Position numbers and translations under genes: made by a program | Assembly: GCF_000165425.1 (NCBI RefSeq) | Contig: NW_001799222.1 | Span: 434,001-498,000 of the forward strand | Origin: Paramecium tetraurelia | Lineage: Eukaryota > Ciliophora > Oligohymenophorea > Peniculida > Parameciidae | Direction of reading: 5' to 3' | DNA length: 64,000 nt | Notes under the pieces: generated by a model | The model's database searches: none | Told to the model about the DNA's origin: nothing | What the model saw: the letters and a program-made list of their open reading frames with translations, nothing else | In this document: positions 1-12,038 of the stretch, piece by piece | How the letters are laid out: every line of letters begins with the position of its first letter | How positions within the stretch are numbered: position 1 is the first letter of the stretch

Positions 1-1327
1 TTTCAGCCAACTTGATATTCAATTCTTAATTTCTTTCTTATAGTATTTTAAACTCTTTTTTGAGATTCTCAATATCCTCTCTTTTCAATCTATTTTCTGT
101 TTCTAATTTTGCATTGGTTTCTCTCAAATTCTTTAAATCTGTAGAATTCCTTATCTACTCCTGTTCCATAGCTTTCATTTTGGCTTGTATAGTAGCTCTT
201 TCATTGTATTCCTTAAAAAATGGGGATTCCATTAGAATTGCTAATCTCTCTTCAATTTCCTTCTTTTATCTTCTTGCTTCTTGTAAATCTGCTTGTAAAT
301 CAACAACACTCTTCTATGCCAACTCCATGGATCTAACTTATCCTTCCAATAAATGATTCTTCTCTTTTTCCTCTCTTAAGAGCATCATGATTTCGCTCTG
401 TCTTTTACGTTCATCATCCAATTATGATCTCATACCACTTAAATTCGATTCTAATTTATTGCATCTCTCCTGTAGAGTGACAAATTAAGCATTTTTCTAA
501 CTTAACTCCTATTGATTGACAATCTTAGAATTCATCATTGCCTACAATTATCTGAATTAGGCTTCCTATTCAAGTAATCGTTTCTTTAATTTATCATTTA
601 AATCTAACAATTATTTTATTTGATTTTATTAATCCACAAACTAACCTCCTCTTATCCCAGTCTATTCCATTTCTGGTCTATCTGCTTATACCAATTTCTT
701 TTTTTTCATTGGTTAATGAGCCACAACAACTCTTTATGCTTAAGAAATAGCTTATATCTTCTATTTTAATTTTTCATTTTCAGTTTCCAAATTATTGACT
801 TTCGATGCTAATTAATTATTTTATTCATTGGATTCTCCTGCACCAACGGTTTTATTCCCCATGAATTTTTACATTTATTATAATTTAACTTCCATAGTCC
901 CATACATTTTTTCAAATTTTGCCTAATTTTCCTTTAGCTTTATATTCTCATCATACACATCCAAGAATAATTTCTCTTTTTCTCCCTCATTCAACTTATT
1001 AAATTAGTAGGGCTTCTTCTTTGGCATTGAGGCAGTTCTCTTAGTTGAAGATTCAGGTCTTTTAGGCAATGCTGCTTGTGGTTATTATTTAGGTTTTTAA
1101 TCCTGGGCAGCTAAACAAAAGTTAACCTTTTATCTTTACTTTTTATAACATTAAGAATTGCATCATCGCCATCAAAGTCATCATTATAAACATTACTCTC
1201 AGTTTATTGATCTGGAATACTACTTTGTTGTTTTTATTGCTAACGAAGCTCGTTTTGCCGCTCTTTTATATAAAAACAAAGAGATACTTAGATTCCCAAG
1301 GGCATTAGTCATCGCTTACTAATCCAT
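1..1327 (-). CDS. coiled-coil protein, 5' part only (runs off left edge)
   Basis: No family recognised. The chosen start gives a protein beginning MDQQAMTNALG, then a Q-rich stretch and an acidic patch (YNDDFDGDD). From about residue 110 it is a continuous charged heptad-rich helix with many K, E, Q, L and N, typical of a cytoskeletal coiled coil. Two introns are needed: 1263-1287 (25 nt, GTA...AAG), which joins the N-terminal codons to KRQNELRQQQ, and a 29-nt GTA...TAG intron near 1120. A start at 1305 would avoid the first intron but gives a less plausible hydrophobic N-terminus. All TAA and TAG codons are read as Gln; no TGA occurs in frame. The 3' end lies outside the window. Confidence 0.72.
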
Positions 1328-1349
1328 AATTTATAAATATATATTTAAA

Positions 1350-2330
1350 TCACATATATTTCAAATTCTTCAACAACCAAATTGTATATTTATAAATCAT
1401 CTCATACTATTACACTGATTGCACTAATAATGGTCTTTATTCTCTCAATCTCCTCACTATACTAAAGATTGAAATTTAAGCATCATTTTTTATGAGTAAC
1501 TGTTTTATATGACAGATTGCCAAAAAGGTTCCCGTTCTCCCTACTCCTGCACTACAATGAATCACTGGTGTTTTGTTATCTTGTGCTGCTTCATTGGCTA
1601 TTCCAGCCAGCCAATCAAGAACTTAATAGGAATCCTCCTTAACAATCCCGAAATCTGGCCAATCACACCATTAATAGTGACTTACTTTATGCTACTTCTC
1701 TTTTGTCTTCATAATTAGACTACTTTCGAATATATCCTTATTAGATTCTTATCTTGATATTGTGTCAATTTAATAAGGCCCATAAATAGCTTTTTCAGAC
1801 GGCCAATATTTTTCGCATTATATCTAAAGTAAATATCTTGCTGCATACTCGTTATCTATCGAACAGTTTGCAAAGCATAATTATTGCACCCACGTTATTT
1901 GTCCATATCATATGCCAAAAATCTTAAACTGATTAATTTACAGGGCCTTGAGTAGCAATATATTTTCTTTCTTCATCGTTTCCCCCTCTAATATAATTAG
2001 CATTAATGTAATAACTATTATCTGAAGTATCTAATTAAGGTTTTACAATAGAATGAACATCTTTATAAATGAATTAATTATGTTACAAGGAAGGATATCA
2101 GCATATCTATTCAAATGTTATATCTAAGCGCTTCTATATAGAAGTCTATCATGTTCTCTAGTTTAGGTAATTTGTTTAAGAAATGAAAATTCATTTTCAT
2201 AATCTCTACTTTTTAATTAATGGACAAAATCTATAATTGGCAATGCTCTTTCAAAACTCAAAAATTATTTATTTCCCTTTAGATAGGAGAGCTCCTAATA
2301 GGGAAGTGAATTTTATTATTTTTCAGACAT
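1350..2330 (-). CDS. classical protein tyrosine phosphatase
   Basis: Cytosolic PTP that should hydrolyse phosphotyrosine on proteins. The 309-residue product is essentially one catalytic domain. Visible in order: NRYADILPY (pTyr-recognition type loop region), YYINANYIRGG, ATQGP, CEKYWPSE, HYQWCDWPDFG (the WPD loop with its general-acid Asp), and the P-loop HCSAGVGRTGTF with the nucleophilic Cys and the Arg. The C-terminus carries the usual Q-loop helix (LREQRPLLVQSVQQY). Introns lie at 2061-2086 (26 nt, AAG end) and 1824-1848 (25 nt, TAG end); removing them gives exactly 310 codons. There is no signal peptide or membrane segment, so it is a short soluble PTP. It starts 45 nt downstream of the ATPase stop. 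Confidence 0.93.
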
Positions 2331-2375
2331 TGGTTATATAAATTGTTATTAGTTATAAAATTTATATAAAAACAT

Positions 2376-5300
2376 TCATAATTTATTTTTCATTTTTATA
2401 ATAACATATGGAACTCCATAAATTTAGTAGGTGTGAGTTAAAGTAGAATTCAATATAATCATCCCAAGTAGAAACATGAGCCATGATTGTGGCATTTCGT
2501 ATCCTTTCACTTTGAATGTGAGCTTATAAAATAAAAAAATTTGTATACATTTAGATAGTCATCCTCTGTGTCATCCCTATAGGTGAACATAAGCAAATAC
2601 AACTAAAGTATGACTAGGAGAATCAAATAAAATGTAAAAGGTCGATTAGAGTAAAATGGTTTTTTGAATCTAGGATCATAAGATAATGATACTGATAACA
2701 TAATATATTAGAAATTAGTAACTAAAAATAATGAGGTAGCTTCAAATGATTGCATAAAACCTGCTTCACCATATTCTTAATGAGATAATGTCACAGGATC
2801 CTTATACCAATCTTAATAAATTAATATAAGATAAATGAGCATTTAAAATGTCATCTATATAAAGCACTATCCTAATATTATTGATAACACTTCTACACTA
2901 ACCAAACTCCTCTAAGGGATTTCTGCTGTTAATTTCGTAAGATTATTAGTGTAAGTCATTAAAATACTGAGTGGTAATACAACAAATAAATCTAGAATAA
3001 GAAATTAGGAATTTGTCATGTATGAATATTGAAAATATAGGATTGTGCAGCTTAAAAATTGGACTAATGAACACATTGTCATATATTCAAAAGCTTGAAA
3101 TGAGGTAGTCAAAGCTCCTCTACCTTCTATTAGAATGATTGGTACTGTGCTTAAATCCTCCTATCCAGATGTAAATGGAGCTGCTAAAGACAATTTTGTA
3201 TTTGTTAAACTTATTCCAACATCAGCAGTACGCATAGCTTAAATATCAGCACCTCCATCGCCACAAAAGACAATCTACTTCTTAGTTTTCAAGTAATTAA
3301 TCAATTCAGCCTTATGTTCTCTTCTCATCTTAGCATAAACTTTAGTTTTAGCTATTAACTAATCAATATACTTATAATCTTTATTTTCTTTAGCTTAATT
3401 CATTAAATAAGTGAATAACTTACCTGTAATTGCTAGAGTAGCTGATTTTTATAATTATTCTTATGCTTCTTCGTTGACAACAGCAATATTATTGTCCAAA
3501 TTCTCACATGATTTAGCATCAAAGTTGAATTTACTAATAGAATTAGGCAATTTCTGCTATAGAATTTCAACACACAATGTTCTTGTGTCATTATGCATTT
3601 AATTTTCAATTTCTTTAAATTGTTGTTCCATATCCTTCCAATCTATTTATAATTCATTGTTATTTTCAACCAGCTCCCCATACACCAATTATTCGTTTTC
3701 TTCCACTACTCTAGTCTATCTAGCCACTCTCATTGAAGTTAATACATTATCTCCAGTTACTAAAATGATATCTATTTTAGCACTTTTTAATTATTAAATA
3801 ACTTATTCTGCATTATCTTTGACTCTATTTTCTAATACTAAAAAACATAGAAAAGTTAGTTTTGATTCAGAATACTCTCTTGTAGGAATTACATCTTCTT
3901 ATAATAATGGTTTATATGCACAAGCAATTACTTTAAATCCATGATGACTATAATATTTAAAAACTGATGTGTAATCTTCTGGAATATTTTCACATATTTG
4001 TCTAACCTTCTCAGGAGATCCCTTTACCAATGAATATTTATTATGATTTTATTAATTATGAATAATACAACATATTCGTTATAATTCTTATGTAAATTCA
4101 AACGTTTTTACAATATCATAATTAATTCCATCCAACAACACTGTTCTATAAAAAATCTTTGCAGAACTATTCTTAAATAATGCCAAATCTAAATGATCTC
4201 CATAAATTATTTCTTCTTCATTTACAATGTTGTTACAACATGCCATAACCAATCTTATTATTTTATTTAAATTATCGAAATCCTTCAAAAGTGGATTCAA
4301 TTAACCCTGATTATTCATTTCAATGACTCCATAAAGTCTCTGTTCATCCTCTGTTAGTGTTCCTGTTTTGTCAAAACATACCTAACTTACCACTCCTGCT
4401 AAATTTATCTTGTTTGGATTGAAACAATATATCTTTTTCTTTTTAAATCTCTTCAACGCTAAACTTAACCCTATTTATAAAGTCGTAGGCAGAGTTGGTG
4501 GTACACATACTGCCAATAGATCTAGTATATCAGTAATAAGATCGGTAGCCTCTATAAAGGGATAAGTTATTAAAAAATATATCTTAAATGGCAAGGCAAT
4601 TAAATAGCCAACTATTGCCACTATACTTAAATATTTTAAATATCTCATACTATCATCATAGAAATCAAATGAATAATCAGGAGTTAACATCACTTCTCTT
4701 ATTAACTCACCTTTCTTAGTATTAAAACCAGTTGACACAACAAAAGCAAGGCAATTTTCATCTGCTCTCAAACAAAAAGTTGACATATAAAGCATGTTTC
4801 CATCCTTTTAAACAAAAGCTGAATCATCATCTGGCAAATTGCTTTTTGTTATAGGAGTCTATTCACCATTCAAAAATTACTCCTACACAATACAAGTGCC
4901 CTCAATAAGTACACAGTCACAAGCAATCACCTGAAAAGGTTCAATTAAAATAATGTCTCCTGGTACTAACTCTCTTGAATGAATTGTTATTTTTTATCCA
5001 AATCTAATGATTTTCACTTCATGCTCTAATTTTGAATTCAATCTGATTTCACGATAACTCTCTCTGTACTCAAATAAAGTATCAATCATTGAAATAATTG
5101 ATGTCAACAGCAATATTATGGCATAACTAGTGTACTCTTCATAAATCCATAAGAATATTTAAAGAAGCTACACAACAAACAAAGGATGCATTAATTCATC
5201 GATAAGAATTGATAAAATTGGTTTTCTTGGAATTTCTGTCGAATTAATTCCATACAGGTCTTAATAATCTTTCAACTATTCTACTGACTTTAAATGATCC

Positions 5301-5667
5301 CTCTGATGAGCTACTTTATTATTCTAAAGCTAAAAGAGAATTTTTTCAAATCTTCCCTCTCTATAGATAAACCTTTGATATCTATAATTGAACCCCTAAA
5401 TTTATACTCAATTTTTACAATATAATCTAATCCTTTTTACATGTAATGATGGCTTGGAACAATTACTTATGTACCATCTTTGGAGTCAATACGAAAATGC
5501 TCTGCGGCAAATATTTCACACTTAGACATTCTCAATATTGCCCAGATCTTATAATGCCAAGTAGCGACTACATAGACTAAACCGAACGAAAAAATGCAAA
5601 GAAGATAAAATATTATCGATTTTCCAATATTTTATCGATAAGGCACTACCATCTAAATTTCCTACAT
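2376..5667 (-). CDS. P5-type (ATP13A-like) P-type ATPase
   Basis: Membrane pump of about 1,080 residues, expected in an endomembrane compartment; P5B members move polyamines, P5A members dislocate membrane helices. Seen: N-terminal hydrophobic hairpin, EIPRKP before the first core helices, the signature VPPTLP in the M4 helix (PPxLP is typical of P5B), the phosphorylation site CFDKTGTLTED, KGSPE for nucleotide binding, and ADVGISL near the hinge. Two motifs deviate: the A-domain loop reads NGEQ where TGES is usual, and the hinge reads GDGGAD where GDGxND is usual. Introns near 5390 (23 nt, TAG) and at 2523-2548 (26 nt, AAG) give exactly 1,081 codons. The substrate cannot be read from the sequence. 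It could be an atypical or weakly active family member. Confidence 0.9.
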
Positions 5668-5864
5668 AATTAATATATAATTAATATTCACAATTTTAAT
5701 AAAATATTTCAAAACAATCATTTAATAAACTATTTTAAATTCTCTTAATTGCTTGTTTTTAATTCATTAAATTAAAGTCTAAACTTCCATTTTGATAAAC
5801 TTAAATATGTTATAAAAATAATAATATTTATATGTTAATTATGATTTATATTATTTATAATTTT

Positions 5865-7388
5865 TCAAATTCTTTTTTCAAATAATACACAGTTATCTGG
5901 TTCAACACATTAAAAGAATTTAATTCCAAATCTGATTTGCTAAACGGCCGGATTTAAAAGTATTTTATATTTCCTAATCAGCAATGCTATAATAATCTTT
6001 GCTTCCATCAATGCCATGTGATATCCAATACAATTTCTTGGCCCTGCTGTCAAAGGAATGTAAATGTATCCATTATCGTTTTTAATTATAGTATCCTTGC
6101 TTAGCCATCTTTTATAATTAAATTCGGTGGCATTATCAAAATGTGAATCTAAGATACTATTGGCATTATGCATTTATACTAATGCCCATCCCTTTTTAAG
6201 TTTAATGTCTTAAACCTATTTATCACGTTTAACTGTTCTAAAGAGTGTAACAAATGCTGGATTCCTCAATCTTAAAACTTCTTAAATCAAAGCGTTAACC
6301 TTAATTAGCTTATTTAAATTGTCTTCATTTATATCAGCATTTCCAATTACTTCATTTACTTCTTCTAAGATTTCAGATTAAATCTCAGGATATTTAGCTA
6401 AATAATATAAGCAAGTTCCACAAATTGTTGCTGTTGAATCAGTCCCAGCAAAGAATAGGGTTATGAATTGATGCAATATTTCTTCAAGATCTATCTATTA
6501 TTCATTTTATTTTTTTTATTTTAAGTATTCAGTTACATATAAATCTAAGAAAACCATTTTATCTTGATCTTGGACTGGACTATCCTTTAATTATTCTACT
6601 CTGTTTAAGATCAATTCGTTCAATTTTATTCTTACATTCTCAACTCGTCTCACTACATCTTTTTCTTATTTGGTTGGCAGGATGGTCCATGTTTTTACTC
6701 CAAATAATAAAGATTTAACGAAAGCATATAGATTATCCATCATAATCAAAGATATTTCTCCTGTTAATTTAGTCAGAGCTACCCATGCTTCTTTTCCTTC
6801 AAGTTAGAACCCTTCACCTAACTTCCCAAAAAAACTTTTTACAATTATTTCTCCAGTTATTCGTGACATGAAGTCATTTAAATTTGTTTTATCATCCTTT
6901 TCTGCAATATCCTCAACAACTTGGTTCATCATAGGCAATCTCGATTTTAATTTTTCAAAAGTGAATGCAGGAGCCAAAAATTTTCTTTATCTCTTCCAAT
7001 TCTCCCCCTCGCTCATCGCTAATCCTTTTTGCATAAATGAAGGTAGCATAAATGGATCGAGTTTTTCAAAATCATCATGATCTTAATAGGATTGTTTTAG
7101 ATATTCTGTTCCTGCAAACATAATACAAGGTTTATTTAGAAAATTTGATAGTATGATCTTTGCTCTTGGATTATTTCTAAGAGCTACATTTATCGATTTC
7201 ATCACATCTTAGTTGGTTTTTATTGACCTCATAAAAATGCCAATGAAACCAAAAATTGGATAAAACATTATAATCGCTTTGTCTCCTAACTTAAGTTTTA
7301 ATAAAAGCAAGGGGACTAACGGCTATATGAAGATGAAAAATAATGCTAATGAGAGCACTATGACGATTGCAATAAATAATGTTAACAT
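5865..7388 (-). CDS. cytochrome P450, copy 1 of 3
   Basis: Heme-thiolate monooxygenase of 507 residues, probably anchored to the ER by the N-terminal hydrophobic helix (MLTLFIAIVIVLSLALFF). No intron is needed. I-helix motif AGTDST, K-helix EVLR (ExxR), and heme loop PLTAGPRNCIG with the cysteine ligand are all seen. The loop has Leu where the canonical FxxGxRxCxG has Phe; copies 2 and 3 keep Phe. Substrate unknown. It is the most 3' member of a head-to-tail array on the minus strand, and its nearest relative is copy 2, with which it shares most of its sequence. Confidence 0.94.
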
Positions 7389-7888
7389 TAAATTATTATT
7401 TTTTTCAAAGTCGACAATTTTAAAGTTTTATAATGTAATTTGCTTTTATAGTATGATTAGATTATAATAACTATTTTAAAGAATATCCAGCTAAGATTTT
7501 AGGATAACCATTTTTCTCTGATTGGCAAGTTGTAAATTTGTTTACTACTTATTAATTTATAGACAATAAAAATATTAGAACTAATTAAATTTAATATTAA
7601 TTTTATTATTAATTATGATTTTGAATTAATAATTAAAATTAATTTTAAGTGTGAAATTTATTAAATTTTGATTTCGAATTCATTTAATACAATACTTAGG
7701 GTCTGAAAGAAAAGTTTTGATTTAATAATAAATTCTTATTAATATCCAAATCCTTTAATAAAATTAATACCTTATAACTTAATCAATAGATATTTATATA
7801 TATTATTAATTAATAATTTGAAAATGAGATAAAAATAGATTAATTTTAAATAATTTAAAAAATTGATGATATCTAACAATTTGACTCA
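7389..7888. other. intergenic spacer between P450 copies 1 and 2
   Basis: AT-rich and without a plausible coding frame. Much of it aligns by eye with the spacer at 9414-9993, including a shared stretch around the words GTCTGAAAGAA and CAAATCC, so it belongs to the tandem duplication unit. It should contain the promoter of copy 1 and the 3' flank of copy 2. Confidence 0.7.
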
Positions 7889-9413
7889 TCAAATTCTTTT
7901 TTCAAATAATACACAGTTGTCTGGTTCAACACATTACAAGAATTTAATTCCAAATCTAATTTACTAAACGGCCGGATTTAAGAGTATTTTATATTTCCTA
8001 ACCAGCAGTGCTATAATAATCTTTGCTTCCATCAATGCCATATGTTATCCAATGCAATTTCTTGGCCCTGCAGTAAAAGGTATGTGAATGTATCCATTAT
8101 CGTTTTTAATTATACTATCCTTGCTTAACCATCTTTTATAATTAAATTCAGTAGCATTATCAAAATGTGTGTCTTAAATACTACTAGCGTTTTACATTTA
8201 CACTAATGCCCATCCCTTTTTTAGTTTAATGTCTTAAACCTATTTATCACGTTTAACTGTTCTAAAGAGTGTAACAAATGCTGGATTCCTCAATCTTAAA
8301 ACTTCTTAAATCAAAGCGTTAACCTTAATTAGCTTATTTAAATTGTCTTCATTTATATCAGCATTTCCAATTACTTCATTTACTTCTTCTAAGATTTCAG
8401 ATTAAATCTCAGGATATTTAGCTAAATAATATAAGCAAGTTCCACAAACTGTTGCTGTTGTATCAGTACCGGCAAAGAATAGGGTTATAAATTGATGCAA
8501 TATTTCTTCAAGATCTATCTATTATTCATTTTATGCTTATTATTTTAAGTATTCAGTTACATATAAATCTAAGAAAACCATTTTATCTTGATCTTGGACT
8601 GGATTATCCTTTAATTATTCTATTCTTTTTAATATTAGGTCATTCAATTTTATTCTTACATTCTCCACTCTCCTCACTAGATCTTTTTCTTATTTGGATG
8701 GCAAGATTTTCCACATTTTTACTCCAAATAATAAAGATTTAACAAACGAATATAGATTTTCCATTACAATCAAAGATATTTCTCCTGTTAAATTAGTCAG
8801 AGCTATCTATGCATCTTTTCCTTCAAGTTAGAACCCTTCAGCTAACTTTCCAAAAAAACCTTTTACTACAATTTCTCCAGTTATTCGTGACATGAAGTCA
8901 TTTAAATTTGTTTTATCATCCTTTTCTGCAATATCCTCAACAACTTGGTTCATCATAGGCAATCTCGATTTTAATTTTTCAAAAGTGAATGCAGGAGCTA
9001 AAAATTTTCTTTATCTCTTCCCAATTTTCCCCCTCACTCATTACCAATCCTTTTTGAATAAATGAAGGTAGCATAAATGGATCGAGTTTTTCAAAATCAT
9101 CATGATCTTAATAGGATTGTTTTAGATATTCTGTTCCTGCAAACATAATACAAGGCTTATTTAGAAAATTTGATAGTATGATCTTTGCTCTTGGATTATT
9201 TCTAAGGGCTACATTTATCGATTTCGTCACATCTTAGTTGGTTTTTATTGATCTCATAAAAATGCCAATGAAACCAAAAATTGGATAAAACATTATAATC
9301 GCTTTGTCTCCTAACTTAAGTTTTAATAAAAGCAATGGGACTAATGGCTATATGATGATGAAAAATAATGCTAATAACAAAATTATGATGAATGCCATAA
9401 CTAATGTTTGCAT
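7889..9413 (-). pseudogene. cytochrome P450, copy 2 of 3, frameshifted
   Basis: Homologue of copy 1 over its full length, with the same N-terminal anchor (MQTLVMAFIII), a canonical heme loop (PFTAGPRNCIG) and the same C-terminus. The span is 1,525 nt, not a multiple of three. At 9020-9022 it has CCC where copies 1 and 3 have CC. On the coding strand the conserved W-K-R-Q-R (helix C, heme propionate contact) therefore becomes W-E-E-I-K and the frame is lost after about 130 residues. Apart from this base it is open throughout. Either a very young pseudogene or a one-base assembly error; the sequence alone cannot tell. Confidence 0.8.
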
Positions 9414-9993
9414 TAAATTTATTTATTATTTTAAAAGTTAGAAATTTTAAAAGAAATATTGTAATTGCTTATGTATAATAATTAATTTTTTATCATTATT
9501 GTAAAGAATAATTTATTTAGATTTAGGATAAACATTTTCTCTGATTGGTAAGTTGTAAACTTATTAGAACATATTTATGTATTGAGTACTTGCAGATGAT
9601 TATTCATTTTTCCAGTTTTTTAAATGTTCTATGAGTTTTTAGAATCCTCAAATTATTCCCAAATAAATATTTAGAACTTTATCAAATGTAATATTGATTA
9701 TATTTTTAATATGATTTTGAATTAATAAATAATTATAATTAAATTTCTTAAGATGAAATTTTTAGTTAATTTTATTTCAAATTCATTTTATACAATCCTT
9801 GAAGTCTGAAAGAATAGTTTTGATTAATAACAAATTCCTATTAATATTCAAATCCTTGAATAAATTAATACCTAATAACTTATATTAATAGATATATATT
9901 TATATATTAATATTATTTAATAATTTGATAATGTTGATCAAATCTAGAATATTTTTAATAATTTAAAATAATTTTGATATCTAATAATTTAAC
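9414..9993. other. intergenic spacer between P450 copies 2 and 3
   Basis: AT-rich with no supported gene. Homologous by eye to the spacer at 7389-7888, so part of the duplicated unit. Presumed promoter of copy 2 and 3' flank of copy 3. Confidence 0.65.
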
Positions 9994-11520
9994 TCATTAA
10001 ATTCTTTTTTTAAAAAATAAACAGTTGTCTGGTTCAACAGTTTATAGAAATTTTACTCCAAATCTAACTTCTTAAACATCAGGATTTAAGAGTATTTTAT
10101 ATTTCCTAACCAGCAATGCTATAATAATCTTTGCTTCCATCAATGCCATATGTTATCCAATGCAATTTCTAGGTCCTGCTGCAAAAGGAATGTTAATGTA
10201 TCCATTATCGTTTTTAACTACATTACCTTTGTCAAACCATCTTTTATAATTAAATTCAGTAGCATTATCAAAATGTGAGTCTTAAATACTACTAGCGTTT
10301 TACATTTACACTAATGCCCATCCTTTTTTAAGTTTAATGTCTTAAACCTATTTATCACGTTTAACTGTTCTAAAGAGTGTAACAAATGCTGGATTCCTCA
10401 ATCTTAAAACTTCTTAAATCAAAGCGTTAACCTTAGTTAGCTTGTTTAAATTGTCTTCATTTATATCAGCATTTCCAACAACTTAATTTACTTCTTCTAA
10501 AATTTCAGATTAAATCTCAGGATATTTAGCTAAATAGTATAAGCAAGTTCCAGAAGTTGTGGCTGTTGTATCAGTACCAGCAAAGAATAGAGTTATGAAT
10601 TAATGCAATATTTCTTCAAGATCTATCTATTATTCATTTTATTTTTATTATTTTAAGTATTCAGTTACATATAAATCTAAGAAAACCATTTTTTCTTAAT
10701 CTTAGACTGGATTTTCCTTTAATTATTATATTCTTTTTAAGATTAGCTCATTCAATTTCATTCTTATATTCTCCACTCGCCTTAAAATTTCTTTTTCTTT
10801 TTTACAAGGAAAAACCTCAAACATCCTATCTTTAAATAATAAATATTTAATAAAATAGTATGCACTCTATAATTGCATTATAGAAATTTCTCCTGTTAAT
10901 TAGATAAGCGCTACTTAAGCATCTTTTCCTTCTAATTAGAATCCTTCAACTAATTCACCAAAAAAGCTTCTAATAACTACTTCTCCAGTTATTCGAGCCA
11001 TAAAATCATTTAAATGACTTTTATCATCATTTTCTGATATATATTCAATAACTTTATTCATCATAGGCAATCTTGATTTTAACTTCTCAAATGTGAATGC
11101 TGTGCCTAAGAACTTTCTTTGTCTCTTCCAACTTTCCCCTTCACTCATCACTAATCCTTTTTGTAGAAATGAAGGTATCATAAAGGGATTCATTTTTTCA
11201 TAATCATGATGGTCTAGAAACGAATCCTTGATGTATTCTGATCCTGTTAGCATGATAAAAGGTTTTGTTAGGTGGTTTGATAAAATGACTTTTGCTTTAG
11301 GATTTTTTCTTAATGCATGATTAATTGAGTGCATCAGATCATTGTTAATTTATATTGATTTTGTTAATACTCCTAAGAAGCCAAAGATGGGATAAAACAT
11401 TAAAATTGCTTTGTCTCCTAATTATAGCTTTAGTAGGAGCAAAGGAACTAAGGGTTTTATGATGAGGAAATAAACCATCAACATTATCAAAGAAAAGATC
11501 GCTATCAAAATTGGTTCCAT
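9994..11520 (-). CDS. cytochrome P450, copy 3 of 3
   Basis: Intact, intronless P450 of 508 residues with an N-terminal membrane anchor (MEPILIAIFSLIMLMVYFL). It has WKRQRKFLGTAF in helix C, the ExxR motif and a fully canonical heme loop PFAAGPRNCIG. The N-terminal half is clearly diverged from copies 1 and 2 (for example ISENDDKSHLNDF versus AEKDDKTNLNDF), while part of the C-terminal half is almost identical to them at the DNA level. That mosaic suggests gene conversion after an older duplication. Substrate unknown. Confidence 0.94.
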
Positions 11521-12038
11521 TTTAATTATTGGAAATATAAGAATCAAGATTATGAACTTTGAATCATCGAAATTCTAAAAAGGATAAATTAGGGTTCTTA
11601 ATTATAATCAGTAACTATCAGAAACTAGAATAATGAGATCAATTTCAATTCTTAAAATTAATTATCATTATCATAAAATTAAATTATACCTTATATTAAC
11701 TTTTTTATTATTATAAATTTGTTTAAAAAAACCTAATGTTAGCTATTTAGTACTTCAATATTTTACAGGGATGCCTTGCTAGAGAAATTGCTTTTTGGTT
11801 ACACTTCATATTATATAGCTAAAATTAAGAGAAATGTTAATTTAAACTTTTGTCAAAATATTAATGATTGATCTAACGCAACAAATATTGTACCTCTATT
11901 ATTCTATGAAGTGAAATAAATAATTAGAAATAAATACATTATTTAATTTTAGGAAACCCTTAATTATAATTTGAAATAGAGCCTCTTAAAGAGTTTACTA
12001 GTTTGAGAATTGTATTATTTTTAAATTTAATAAATTTA
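11521..12038. other. intergenic, no gene seen
   Basis: About 520 nt of AT-rich sequence between the copy 3 start and the next gene's stop. Read on both strands with the ciliate code; no frame with convincing protein character was found. It must hold the promoter of P450 copy 3. Confidence 0.5.

Larger units (their letters stand above)
5865..11520 (-). repeat. tandem array of three P450 units
   Basis: Three head-to-tail units of about 2.0-2.1 kb, each made of a P450 gene plus spacer. The spacers of the first two junctions also align, so the unit of duplication was larger than the coding sequence. Copies 1 and 2 are the most recent pair. Confidence 0.85.

Noticed and set aside
60-356. Short frames that are open under the standard code throughout the window
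   Set aside because: This genome reads TAA and TAG as Gln. Most of these frames lie on the wrong strand or are fragments of the genes listed, and were not used.
1670-1700. Apparent frameshift before the WPD loop of the tyrosine phosphatase
   Set aside because: On re-reading, the sequence HKVSHYQWCDWPD runs straight through; the first impression was a transcription slip.
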